A stretch of DNA of 9,721 bases. It comes from JAKEHA01 sp964560355. GTDB taxonomy: Bacteria > Krumholzibacteriota > Krumholzibacteriia > WVZY01 > JAKEHA01. The notes below the pieces were generated by a model. That model saw only the letters and a list, made by a program, of their open reading frames with translations, had not been told where the DNA came from and did not search any database. Positions 1 to 7,700 of the stretch are shown piece after piece. The position numbers and the translations under genes were made by a program. The stretch's first letter is position 1. Each line of letters begins with the position of its first letter. Location: NCBI GenBank assembly GCA_964560355.1, contig CAZLLI010000100.1, forward strand, positions 1 to 9,721, in the 5' to 3' direction.

Positions 1-976
1 GGAACCCGATCATGAATCCACCACCGCCGCCGCCCGCGCGCGCGATCACCGAGCCCTGGAAACCGATGTAGGGGAACAGCGCGCTCGGGCGTCCCGACGC
101 CGCGGCGGCCGCGTTGCGCGCCGTCTCGGTGCCAATCTCTACGTTGCCGCCGGGTCCGCCGTTGGGATTCTGTTTGGTTCCCGGCGCACCGAGTCCGGCC
201 TGAATCGTCGCGCCTTCAATGATCAATTCGCCGGTGCCGCGCGGACCATTGATGCCGCCGATGTTGACGCCGCCTTTCGACGTAATCTCCGACTGTCCCG
301 AAGCGCGGCCGATGTTCAGATTCGAGCCCCACAGGGTGAGATCGGGAGTGGGAGCCGCGGCGGCGCGCACTGAGCGCGTGTGGCGCGCGGACGACGTGCC
401 CGCGTCCGCCGGCACGATGCTGCCCGTGACGAACATGCTGTCGAGCGACCCTGCATTTACCGAGATGCCGTCTCCGACGACGAGAGTTCCCGCGATGGAA
501 AGCACGCTGTCGGCGACGAGCTCGAGGTCGCCGACCGCGTGGTACTCGAGTCCCGGCTCGAGCGTAATGACAGGACGCGCGATCCTTCCACTCAAGAGCG
601 ACCCCAACTCGCGCACCGTCATGTCCATGCTCGCGGTGCGGTCGCCGGTCGTCGCGATGGCGCGGAAACCCCCGAGCGCGACGCCGTGCGCGGTGCCGCC
701 GGCGTCGATGGTGGCGACACTCGCGTCACTCGACGACCACAAAACGTCGGCGGAGACCGGGTCGCCGTTTTCATCGCGCGGAGTCGCCGTGAGCTGCAAC
801 GTCTCGCCGACGGCGAGGAACGTCGCCGGTGCGTCGAGCGTGATGGATGCGACGATCGCTTCGGGGGCAGAAGGATCGTCGCTGCACGAAACGAGGGTGA
901 GAAAAATGAAGAGCGTCAGAAAGGTGGTTCTCAGAGACGCGCGGAAACTGAGATGCGAGCGATCGACGTACTCCAT
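1..976 (-). CDS. Exported lipoprotein with BIG2-like Ig domain and beta-helix-like region (partial, C-terminus off the left edge)
   Basis: The minus-strand frame opens at ATG 976-974 and stays open for 325 codons to the window edge. Residues 12-30 form a hydrophobic signal segment ending in the lipobox LVSC, so C31 should be lipidated and the protein exported. Residues ~42-121 resemble a bacterial Ig-like group 2 (BIG2) domain: the 'VGETLQLTATPRDENGDPV' stretch, then 'VLWSSSDASVATID' and 'GGTAHGVALGGFRAIAT'. After that comes a series of short beta-rich repeats (~125-260) that looks like a right-handed beta-helix. A glycine/asparagine-rich part follows, including six glycines in a row at 315-320. 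GAGGG lies 3 nt before the ATG, a close but usable ribosome site. The exact role is unknown; surface display or adhesion is inference. Codon pattern and lipobox make the gene itself very likely. Confidence 0.85.
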   Translation of the reverse strand, partial: MEYVDRSHLSFRASLRTTFLTLFIFLTLVSCSDDPSAPEAIVASITLDAPATFLAVGETLQLTATPRDENGDPVSADVLWSSSDASVATIDAGGTAHGVALGGFRAIATTGDRTASMDMTVRELGSLLSGRIARPVITLEPGLEYHAVGDLELVADSVLSIAGTLVVGDGISVNAGSLDSMFVTGSIVPADAGTSSARHTRSVRAAAAPTPDLTLWGSNLNIGRASGQSEITSKGGVNIGGINGPRGTGELIIEGATIQAGLGAPGTKQNPNGGPGGNVEIGTETARNAAAAASGRPSALFPYIGFQGSVIARAGGGGGGFMIGF

Positions 977-1020
977 GGGCCCTCGAGAGTCGGTTCGGGT
1001 GAAGGAGAAAACGCTTCGCG

Positions 1021-1050
1021 AGTATACCGTCGCGGACGCGGGTAGGTCCA
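1021..1050 (-). promoter_or_regulatory. Putative sigma70-type promoter for the partial lipoprotein gene
   Basis: On the minus strand, TATACT (1026-1021) matches the -10 consensus at five of six positions. TGGACC (1050-1045) is a weak -35 separated by 18 bp. Transcription would start near 1014, giving a leader of about 38 nt before the ATG at 976. The core GTATAC is palindromic, so a plus-strand -10 (TATACC, 1023-1028) is also present, but no good -35 is visible for it. Prediction from sequence only. Confidence 0.35.
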
Positions 1051-1113
1051 GCCGAAATGATAACGCATCAGTTGACGCCGGCCTTTCCGCGACATAGCCT
1101 CGACACTCTCGCC

Positions 1114-1677
1114 ATGGTTGACCAGCGACCCATCTCACGACACGCGACTCGTCCCACTGCGGACGGCCACCGCGGCACCACCTTCGAGCTGTTTTTCGAT
1201 TTGGTGTACGTGTTCGCGGTGACGCAGGTCAGTCAATTCATGGCGACCGTGCACAGCGGTCAGGGCGTGCTGCAGGGCCCGTTGATCCTCGGGCTATTGT
1301 GGTGGACGTGGGGCGCATACAGCTGGCTCGGCAATCAGGCGCGCGCCGACGAAGGCGTCCAGCGCATCGGGATGCTGGTCGCGATGGTCGCGATGTTCCT
1401 GGTCGTGCTGACGATCCCGGAGGCGTGCTGCGCGGCGCGTAGGCCATCGGCGCCATTGACCGCGTTCGCTCCTTGGAATACGCTTTCCGCGTGCGCACTC
1501 GCATCTGCAGAATTGCGATCGTCCTCGCGTTCGTCGGCAGCGCCGCGTCGGCTGCGACCGACACGCCCGGCCGGCGCACGTCGCCCGACGCGCTGGTGGG
1601 GACGTGGACGGGAACGTCGACGTGCGTCGGGGATCGCCCCGCGTGCAAGAACGAAATCGTCGTCTATCGAATCGTGA
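1114..1677 (+). pseudogene. Truncated low-temperature-requirement A (LtrA) family membrane protein, 3' part lost
   Basis: Counting from ATG 1114, residues 25-40 read 'ELFFDLVYVFAVTQVS', the hallmark start of LtrA-family multi-pass membrane proteins. A 'GLLWWTWGAYSWLGNQ' helix and 'MLVAMVAMFLVVLTIPEA' follow. Homology stops abruptly after IPEA at residue 104 (nucleotide 1425). Full-length family members run to roughly 350-400 residues with many more helices. The frame then continues as arginine/serine-rich sequence to a stop at 1675-1677, overlapping the next gene in another frame, so that tail is not real LtrA. Neither other frame after 1425 restores LtrA-like sequence, so this looks like a deletion, not a single frameshift. 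ATG 1057 is an alternative in-frame start with GGTAGG ten bases upstream. The remnant could still be translated as a two-to-three-helix peptide, but normal LtrA function is unlikely. Confidence 0.7.
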
Positions 1678-1970
1678 CCATCGCGGATCACCCGCATCAA
1701 GTCCGACTGCTCGCCGACAAGATCCTCGAAGGCAAGCGCGTCCCCATGGGCGCGCTCGTGTTCGACGTCGACGAAGAGGCGGGGAAGCTCCGCAACGAGT
1801 TTCAAATCGGCCGGACGCACGGCGTGTGGACCTTCACGCTCGCGGGCGACACCATGACGGGAACGCTCGTGGTACTGCCCGACGGGTCGAAGGCTCGCGA
1901 CGTCAAGGTTCAGCGCGCGCGCGAGCGCGACGTGCCACCCGCACCCGCGATGAGCGAATACGATGAGTGA
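1491..1970 (+). CDS. Small secreted protein, lipocalin-like barrel suspected, function unknown
   Basis: From GTG 1491 the product is 159 residues and begins with a textbook signal peptide: 'MRTRICRIAIVLAF', then a GSAASA cleavage region near residue 21. An earlier in-frame TTG at 1473 would add six residues and make a poorer signal, so GTG is preferred, though neither has a good ribosome site. The mature part starts 'DALVGTWTGTSTC'; C45 and C52 are close enough for a disulfide. Alternating beta-strand patterns with glycine/aspartate turns follow ('GVWTFTLAGDTMTGTLVVLPDGS'), as in small lipocalin-like domains. No catalytic motif is visible. It sits just after the LtrA break and overlaps the next gene by 8 bp (ATGAGTGA), implying translational coupling. 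Its original promoter may have been lost or altered by the upstream deletion. I cannot assign a function. Confidence 0.7.
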   Translation: MRTRICRIAIVLAFVGSAASAATDTPGRRTSPDALVGTWTGTSTCVGDRPACKNEIVVYRIVTIADHPHQVRLLADKILEGKRVPMGALVFDVDEEAGKLRNEFQIGRTHGVWTFTLAGDTMTGTLVVLPDGSKARDVKVQRARERDVPPAPAMSEYDE

Positions 1971-2469
1971 CGCGAAGCGCCTCGCGCTGGCGGCGTGCGC
2001 AGCCGTGCTGCTGATCGGCGCGTGCGCGGCGCGCGATTCCGCCGACAGTCGCCTCGTCGGCGCGTGGAAGTCGGACGTGCGCTTTCAGGACGGTTCGTTC
2101 GCGCCCATCGAGAACCTGCGCTTCATGTACGTGTTCAACGCGGGCGGCACCATGACGGAATCGTCGAACTACGACGCGGCACCGCCGGTCCCGCCGGCGT
2201 ACGGGGTGTGGAAGGCGACCGGCGCGCATCAATTCGAAGCGACCTACGAGTTCTACGTCACGCGCCCCACGACGCCGGAGGAAGCGGCGACGGCGGGGAC
2301 GGTGTGGCTTCCCGCCGGACGCGGCGTGTTGACCGAAGTCATCACGCTTTCCGCCGACGGCAACTCCTTCGACTCCACGATTCGCTACCAGGCCTTCGAC
2401 GAAGCCGGCGCGCCCGCGCCGGGCGGCGGCTCGGCGACGGGGCACGGCGTGCGCATCGGTTCGAAGTAG
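1963..2469 (+). CDS. Small lipoprotein, lipocalin-like domain suspected, function unknown
   Basis: The 168-residue product starts at ATG 1963 inside the stop region of the preceding gene. Residues 5-20 are a signal segment, and 'LLIGAC' fits the lipoprotein signal pattern with C21 as the lipidated residue. The mature part opens 'SRLVGAWKSDVRFQDGS' and continues with 'FMYVFNAGGTMTESSNY' and 'AYGVWKATGAHQFEATYEFY'. This strand-turn layout is typical of small lipocalin-like proteins that compare a measured value with a 'GTW' opening strand. The upstream neighbour has the same opening (LVGTW versus LVGAW), so the two may be distant paralogues. The C-terminus is glycine/alanine-rich. No active-site signature is seen. 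It is probably cotranscribed with the peptidase 36 bp downstream. The lipocalin label is inference from pattern only. Confidence 0.82.
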   Translation: MSDAKRLALAACAAVLLIGACAARDSADSRLVGAWKSDVRFQDGSFAPIENLRFMYVFNAGGTMTESSNYDAAPPVPPAYGVWKATGAHQFEATYEFYVTRPTTPEEAATAGTVWLPAGRGVLTEVITLSADGNSFDSTIRYQAFDEAGAPAPGGGSATGHGVRIGSK

Positions 2470-2505
2470 CTGCAACCCCCGCGCTCCGGCGCGCGTAGTC
2501 GCTCC

Positions 2506-4173
2506 ATGCACACACACACACCGCTCCGCGTTTCCTTTTTCACCGTCATTTGTTTGGCCCTGTGCGCATCGACGCCCCCGCCGCCCGACACCGCGCGCCC
2601 CGCGCTCGACACCGTCACCGCCGACGAAATCGCCGCCCACGTCAAGGTGCTCGCGTCTGACGAATACGAAGGACGCATGCCGGCGACGCGCGGCGAAGAA
2701 AAGACGCTCGCCTACATCACCGGGCAATTTCGCGCGCTCGGCATCGCACCCGCGGTCAACGGCGGCTACCTGCAGGACGTTCCCTTGGTCAAGAAGACCG
2801 TTCGACCCGACGGCACCACACTCGTGGTCGACGCCAAGGGAACCGTCACGCCGCTGGTGTTGGGCGAATCGATGACGACCAAGACGGGCGGTGCGGTCGA
2901 GCACGTGAGGATCGAGCGCAGCGAGCTGGTGTTCGTCGGCTTCGGCATCGTGGCCGAGTCCCAAGGGTGGGACGACTACAAGCACGTCGACGTGAAGGGC
3001 AAGACAGTGGTGGTGCTGATTCAGGACCCGCGCGGCGTCGCGGATAGTTTGTACTTCAAGGGGCGCGCGCTGTCGCACTACGGCACCGGACTGCAAAAGA
3101 GCGAGACGGCGGCGCGCCACGGCGCGCGCGGCATCGTGTTCATCCACGACCAAGACGCGATCGGATATCCGTTCACCGCCGCCGCCGCAGGAGCGAAGCG
3201 CCCGTCGTTCGAGCGCGTGCGCGGGCCCGAGAGCGCGCCCATCCCGGAATTCTCGGTCTCCATATCGAAGGACGTTGCGTCGACCATCTTGTCCGGACTC
3301 GGCCGCGACTACGCGTCGTTGGTCGCCGCGGCGTCGCAGAGAGATTTTCGCGCGATTCCGCTCGGCGCCACGTTGTCGGGAGAAATCACGACCAAGCTCG
3401 AATACTCGACGTCGCACAACGTGATCGGCTACCTGAAGGGGAGCACGCGCCCCGACGAGTACGTCGTGTACACGGCGCACTGGGACCACGTCGGCATCGG
3501 CAAGCCGGTCGACGGTGACTCCATCTACAACGGTGCCATCGACAACGCCACCGGCACCGCGTCGCTGCTCGCGCTTGCGAAGGCCTATCGAGCGCTGTCG
3601 GCGGCGCCCGCGCGCTCGATCGTGTTCTTCGCCACCGCCGCGGAGGAGCAGGGACTCCTGGGGGCGTACCACTACGCGGATCATCCGGTGTTTCCGCTCG
3701 CGAACACCATGGCCGTGATCAACATGGACGCGCTGTTTCCCTTCGGCGACTTCAACGGCATGACGGTGGTGGGACTGGGAAGCTCGGAACTCGAGACCTA
3801 TTTGGAGGCGGCGGCGACGCAAATGGGACGCAAGCTGCTGCCCGACCCGACGCCGGAATACGGCGCGTTCTTCCGTTCCGACCACTATCCGTTCGCAAAG
3901 AAGGGTGTGCCCGCAATCTTCGCGGTGGGCGGCCCGCTCGACGACCCGCCGCCGCCGCCGGAAATGTCGGCGCGCTTCGACGCCTACATGAAGGCCGGCT
4001 ACCACCACCCCAGCGACGAGTACCGCGACGATTGGGATCTGCGCGGCATCGTCGGCGACGTGAAGATCTACTTCCTCACCGGCTACGCGATCGCCAACGA
4101 CGCGCGCGTGCCGAATTGGTACGCGACGAGCGAGTTCAAGGCGCTGCGCGACCACATGCGCGCGTCGCCGTAG
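2506..4173 (+). CDS. M28 family zinc metallopeptidase (aminopeptidase-like) with PA-type insert
   Basis: The product is 555 residues and hydrolyses peptide bonds, most likely removing N-terminal residues outside the cytoplasm. An N-terminal hydrophobic segment (residues ~8-21) signals export; C20 could be a lipid site but the preceding residues (LAL) are not ideal. Residues ~36-90 form the usual M28 lead-in ('HVKVLASDEYEGRMPATRG'). Residues ~135-300 form a protease-associated insert. The catalytic core follows. Expected zinc ligands and base, placed by comparison with Streptomyces and Vibrio aminopeptidases, are H325 (AHWDHVG), D346 (GAIDNATG), E380 as base and E381 as ligand (AAEEQGLLGA), D408 (VINMDAL) and H500 (GYHHPSDEY). 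The SDHYPF motif at 458-463 is also present. All are intact, so the enzyme should be active. It is last in its operon and ends before a strong terminator. Substrate specificity cannot be read from sequence. Confidence 0.95.
   Translation: MHTHTPLRVSFFTVICLALCASTPPPPDTARPALDTVTADEIAAHVKVLASDEYEGRMPATRGEEKTLAYITGQFRALGIAPAVNGGYLQDVPLVKKTVRPDGTTLVVDAKGTVTPLVLGESMTTKTGGAVEHVRIERSELVFVGFGIVAESQGWDDYKHVDVKGKTVVVLIQDPRGVADSLYFKGRALSHYGTGLQKSETAARHGARGIVFIHDQDAIGYPFTAAAAGAKRPSFERVRGPESAPIPEFSVSISKDVASTILSGLGRDYASLVAAASQRDFRAIPLGATLSGEITTKLEYSTSHNVIGYLKGSTRPDEYVVYTAHWDHVGIGKPVDGDSIYNGAIDNATGTASLLALAKAYRALSAAPARSIVFFATAAEEQGLLGAYHYADHPVFPLANTMAVINMDALFPFGDFNGMTVVGLGSSELETYLEAAATQMGRKLLPDPTPEYGAFFRSDHYPFAKKGVPAIFAVGGPLDDPPPPPEMSARFDAYMKAGYHHPSDEYRDDWDLRGIVGDVKIYFLTGYAIANDARVPNWYATSEFKALRDHMRASP
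2509..2520 (+). repeat. (CA)6 dinucleotide tract immediately after the peptidase start codon
   Basis: Six uninterrupted CA units follow ATG 2506-2508 and encode His-Thr-His-Thr. Gain or loss of one unit would shift the reading frame at codon 2. The tract is short, so high-rate slippage is uncertain. Confidence 0.9.
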
Positions 4174-4199
4174 CGAGTCGCGCCGCGAAACAAAACAAA

Positions 4200-4227
4200 A
4201 GAGGCCGTCCCATTGGGGACGGCCTCT
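4200..4227. terminator. Bidirectional intrinsic terminator between convergent genes
   Basis: A perfect stem of 11 bp (GAGGCCGTCCC at 4201-4211 against GGGACGGCCTC at 4216-4226), extended by an A-T pair at 4200/4227, closes a four-base ATTG loop. On the minus strand the hairpin is followed by a T-rich tract (complement of 4188-4200), ideal for ending the DUF2780 transcript. On the plus strand TCTCTTT follows, a weaker tail for the peptidase operon. It lies between the stops at 4173 and 4260. Confidence 0.92.
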
Positions 4228-4259
4228 CTCTTTCGACGTTCGAGAACGAAACGCTGTGT

Positions 4260-4706
4260 CTAGAACCCGAGTCCCGACAAGACGCCGGCCGCCGCCTCGC
4301 CGCCCGACGCACGGACCGCGTTGATCGCGGCCGGACCGAACGCTTCCACCGCGGCATCATTCATACCGAGTTTTCGAAACGCTTCCTTCAGGCTGATGGC
4401 GTCCTTGATGCTGCCGCCGTCGATACCGAGGCCGCCCAGCGCGCCGATATACTTGTCCGCGGACGGAATCCCGGAGGTGAGCTGGCTGAACTGGTCGGCC
4501 GACACCTTTCCCTTGGCCATGGCCAACATTGAGCCGAGTCCGCCGACGGCTTGGGTCGACGAAACGCCGACCTTGCTCATGAGCGACGTGACGATCGGCT
4601 CATTGGCGAGAGAAGACACGATGTTACTCTGGCCGCCGGTGCTGGAGCATCCGAGCGCGGACGTTAGAACGAGCACGACGAACAGGCACGACAGGTATCG
4701 TTTCAT
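4260..4706 (-). CDS. DUF2780 (VcgC/VcgE-type) lipoprotein
   Basis: The product is 148 residues from ATG 4706-4704, with a strong GGGAGGAG ribosome site just upstream. Residues 1-19 form a signal peptide ending in the lipobox 'ALGC', so C20 is lipidated. The mature part matches the DUF2780 pattern: 'VGVSSTQAVGGLGSMLAMAK' at 46-65, then 'ADQFSQLTSGIPSADKYI', a glycine-rich hinge, 'FRKLGMNDAAVEAFGPAAIN' and 'ASGGEAAAGVLSGLGF' at the end. It looks mostly alpha-helical. The family has no established biochemical role. The gene lies 56 bp downstream of the giant modular surface gene on the same strand with no obvious terminator between, so cotranscription is likely. A longer in-frame reading back to 5198 is only a shadow of the neighbouring gene; the lipobox and ribosome site fix this start. 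Confidence 0.88.
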   Translation of the reverse strand: MKRYLSCLFVVLVLTSALGCSSTGGQSNIVSSLANEPIVTSLMSKVGVSSTQAVGGLGSMLAMAKGKVSADQFSQLTSGIPSADKYIGALGGLGIDGGSIKDAISLKEAFRKLGMNDAAVEAFGPAAINAVRASGGEAAAGVLSGLGF

Positions 4707-4708
4707 GG

Positions 4709-4716
4709 CTCCTCCC
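4709..4716 (-). promoter_or_regulatory. Ribosome binding site of the DUF2780 gene
   Basis: GGGAGGAG on the minus strand, two bases before ATG 4706. It is an unusually complete match to the anti-Shine-Dalgarno and decides the start against much longer in-frame alternatives. Confidence 0.8.
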
Positions 4717-4762
4717 AATAGTGGTGAAAGGGTGCAGTCTTTCGGCCAGGGTAGCACGAGCG

Positions 4763-7700
4763 CTACTTGAGCATCACCATCTTCTTGGTGAGATTTCGGC
4801 TCCCCGCCGTCAGCCGGTAGAAGTACACGCCGGAACTGGCGCTCTGGCCGCGCGCGTCGCGGCCGTTCCATATCACTTCGGAGTCGCCGCGCGGCATCGC
4901 GCGGTCGACCAGCGTCGTCACCAAGCGGCCGTGGACGTCGAAGACGCTCACGTTCACGTGCGCCGCCTCCGCCAGCGTGAAGCGGATGCGCGTGGTCGGG
5001 TTGAACGGGTTCGGGATGTTCTGCGCGAGCGCGAACTCGCGCGGTGTGGCGCCCACCGGTGTGGTCGTGCCGACCACGACGCAGTTGGTGCTGCTCGACG
5101 CGAGTGTCACCGCGCCCGCGGCGGCCGCCGACACCGTGCTCGTCCCGGGCGACAGGGGATCGAACTCGACGCCGCCCGACGCCGCGTCGGCGCCGCACTG
5201 CGACGCGCCCGCCGGAATCGTCACCGACACCGACGCGCCGTCTTCGCTGCTCGTGTGCAGCGCGCCCACACCCGCGCTCGCGCTCGTCACCGTCGCCACC
5301 ATGGGCGCGCCGCCCGCACGAACCACCTGCGAGGTTTCGATCGACGAGAGGTCGCTCTTCGGGACGCCGACGCGCACGAGGAAGGGATCGTTGGGGTCGT
5401 CGACGATGAGCGTGTCGGCGAGCTGCTCGACTTGCACGCCGGGCGCGACGACGTCGGCGGTGCGCACACCGCTCGCGTAGCCCGGCGTCGACGCGGTGAT
5501 GGTCGCGCTCGCGACCGACACTCCGTGCACGAAGAACGGAACCGTGTTGACCCCGTTGGCGACGAACACGTCGAAGAACGCCGCGCCCGCCGTCGCGAAG
5601 GCGGGCGACACCAGCGCGACCGCGGGGTTGCTGCTCTCGACGCGCACGGTGATTCCGCCGTGGTTGATGACGCCGATGGTCGCGGTGAGCGACGCGCTCT
5701 GCAAGCCCGCGCCGACCTTCCCGATCGGCGTCATCGCGATGGAGAGGTCCGTCACGGAGACGGATACCGTCGCGCTGCCGGTGGGAGTGAAGCCGGGGAT
5801 GCGCGCGGACACCAGTGTGTTGCCGACGCCGACCGGGGTGAAGGCGACGCCGCCGGCGGCGACCGACGCGGGCGAGATCGACGAGCCGGCCGGGATGGTC
5901 ACGAGGACGGTGTCGTCGGTGGCGGGAGTCGTCACCAACAACCCGACGGCCGGCGTCGCGCTGACCAGGGTCGCGACCATGCCCGGGCTCCCCACGCGCA
6001 CCGGCTGCGGGGTGGATACCTGCGAGAGCTGCGCATTCGGGAGTCCCACGCGCACCGTGAAGGGATCGTCCGGGTCGTCGACGTCCATCGAAGCCGCGAG
6101 GCCGGCCGTGTCGACGGCGGGCTGGACGATGTGCGCGAGCGCGTTTCCGGCCGCAAAACCGGGCGCAGTCGCGACGATGCTCGCCGTGCCCACCACGTTC
6201 TCGAGTCCGTGCACGATGAACTGCACGACGGAAAGCCCGTTGGCGAGGAAAGTGGTGAAGAAGCGCTTGCCGGGCGTCGAACTGTTGGGAGAAACGAGCG
6301 CGACGGTGGTGTCGGCGCTCTCGATGCGAACGGTGACGCCGCCGTGCTGCGACGCGCTCAAGCTCGCGGACGAAATCCCGCCCTGCAGCCCCGCGCCGAC
6401 GTCGCCGATCGTGCTCATCGAGATGGTGGGCGACGTCACCGCGACCGCGATCGACGCGTTGGTGGTGGGCAGAAATCCGGGAATGCTCGCGCTCACGGTG
6501 GCGGAGCCCGCGGCGACGGGGTGGAACGCGACGCCCCCGCTCGCGACGTTGGCGGGCGACGTCGAACTGCCCGCGTTGATGTGCACCGTCACGGTGTCGT
6601 CGGTGCGCGGCGTGGTGACGAGCGTCCCGAAGGCGGCGTTCGAGCTCACGATGGTGGCGGTGGCACCGGGACTTCCGGCGCGCACGCTCTGGGGGGTGCC
6701 GACGGTTGTGCCGGAGGACAAGCCCACGCGGATTTGAAAGACGTCGTTAGGGTCGAGCGTATCGATCGATGTCACCAAGCCCAGGATGTCGAGCGACGGC
6801 TGCTGGATCGTCACCGGCCGGGTCCCGTCGACGAAGCCGTTCACGTGCGCGACGATGTCCGCAGTTCCCACTGCTCCCTCCAACCCGTGCACGACCAGGA
6901 GCACCGACGTGCTGCCGTTGGCGACAAAGGTGTCGAAGAAGCGCGTGCCCGGCGTCGACGAGTTGGGTGACACCAGCGCGCGCGTGGTGTCCATGCTCGA
7001 AATGCGCATGGTGACCCCACCGTGCTGCGACGCGCTCAAGGTCGCGGTGGTCTGGCCTCCCATCAGGCCCGAGCCCACGTTGCTGATCACGGCAATCGCG
7101 ATGGTCGGCGCCGTCACCGTCACCGTTTGCGCGGCAGCGGTGGTCGAGGTGAAGTTGGGAATCTGCGCGAAGACGATGGTCGAGCCGAGCGCGAGCCCGT
7201 CGAAGGCGACGCCGCCCGTCGCGACCGTCGCCGGCGACGTCGAGTTGCCGGGCGCGATCGTAACCAGGACGGTGTCGTCGGTGGCCGCGGTGGTGACGAG
7301 CGTTCCCACGCTGCCGGTGACGCTCATCACGGTCGCGACGACGCCGGGGCTTCCCGCCCGCACCGCTTGCGGAGCGCCCACCCCGGAGTTGGTCCCGTTC
7401 GGAAGTCCCACGCGAAGCTGGAACGGATCGGCGGGGTCGAGGGTGTCGATGGTGGGGAGGAGGCCGACCATGTCGACGGCCGGCTTGACGACGTTCGCGA
7501 CCCGCGTCCCATTCGTGAAGTTGGGCGCGGACACGGTGACGTCCGCCGCCGAGACCACGTTCTCGACGCCGTGCACGTAGAACGGAACCCCCGTCACTCC
7601 GTTGGCCAGCATGACGTCGAACGACGTTGTTCCGGCCGTGGTGCTGTTCGGAGAAACTAGAATGGCGGATGGGTTCGAACTCTCGACGTGAACCAAGACG

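Noticed and set aside
219..1097. Plus-strand open frames of 292 and 221 codons at the left end
   Set aside because: They are antisense to the lipoprotein, whose signal peptide, lipobox and BIG2 domain are convincing. They have no domain pattern of their own.
1903..4155. 750-codon open frame on the minus strand opposite the peptidase operon
   Set aside because: It is extremely rich in arginine, valine and histidine with no domain, and lies opposite a clear M28 peptidase and a lipoprotein. It is the expected shadow of high-GC coding DNA.
4751..4766. Small GTAGC/GCTAC inverted repeat at the end of the surface gene
   Set aside because: The five-pair stem has no T-rich tail and overlaps the stop codon; too weak for a terminator.
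4707..5198. Long N-terminal extension of the DUF2780 protein
   Set aside because: It translates as arginine-rich sequence overlapping the surface gene in another frame. The true start has a lipobox and a strong ribosome site.
4721..6970. 749-codon open frame on the plus strand opposite the modular surface gene
   Set aside because: Arginine/aspartate/histidine-rich low-complexity translation. Its apparent repeats are only the mirror of the modules on the other strand.
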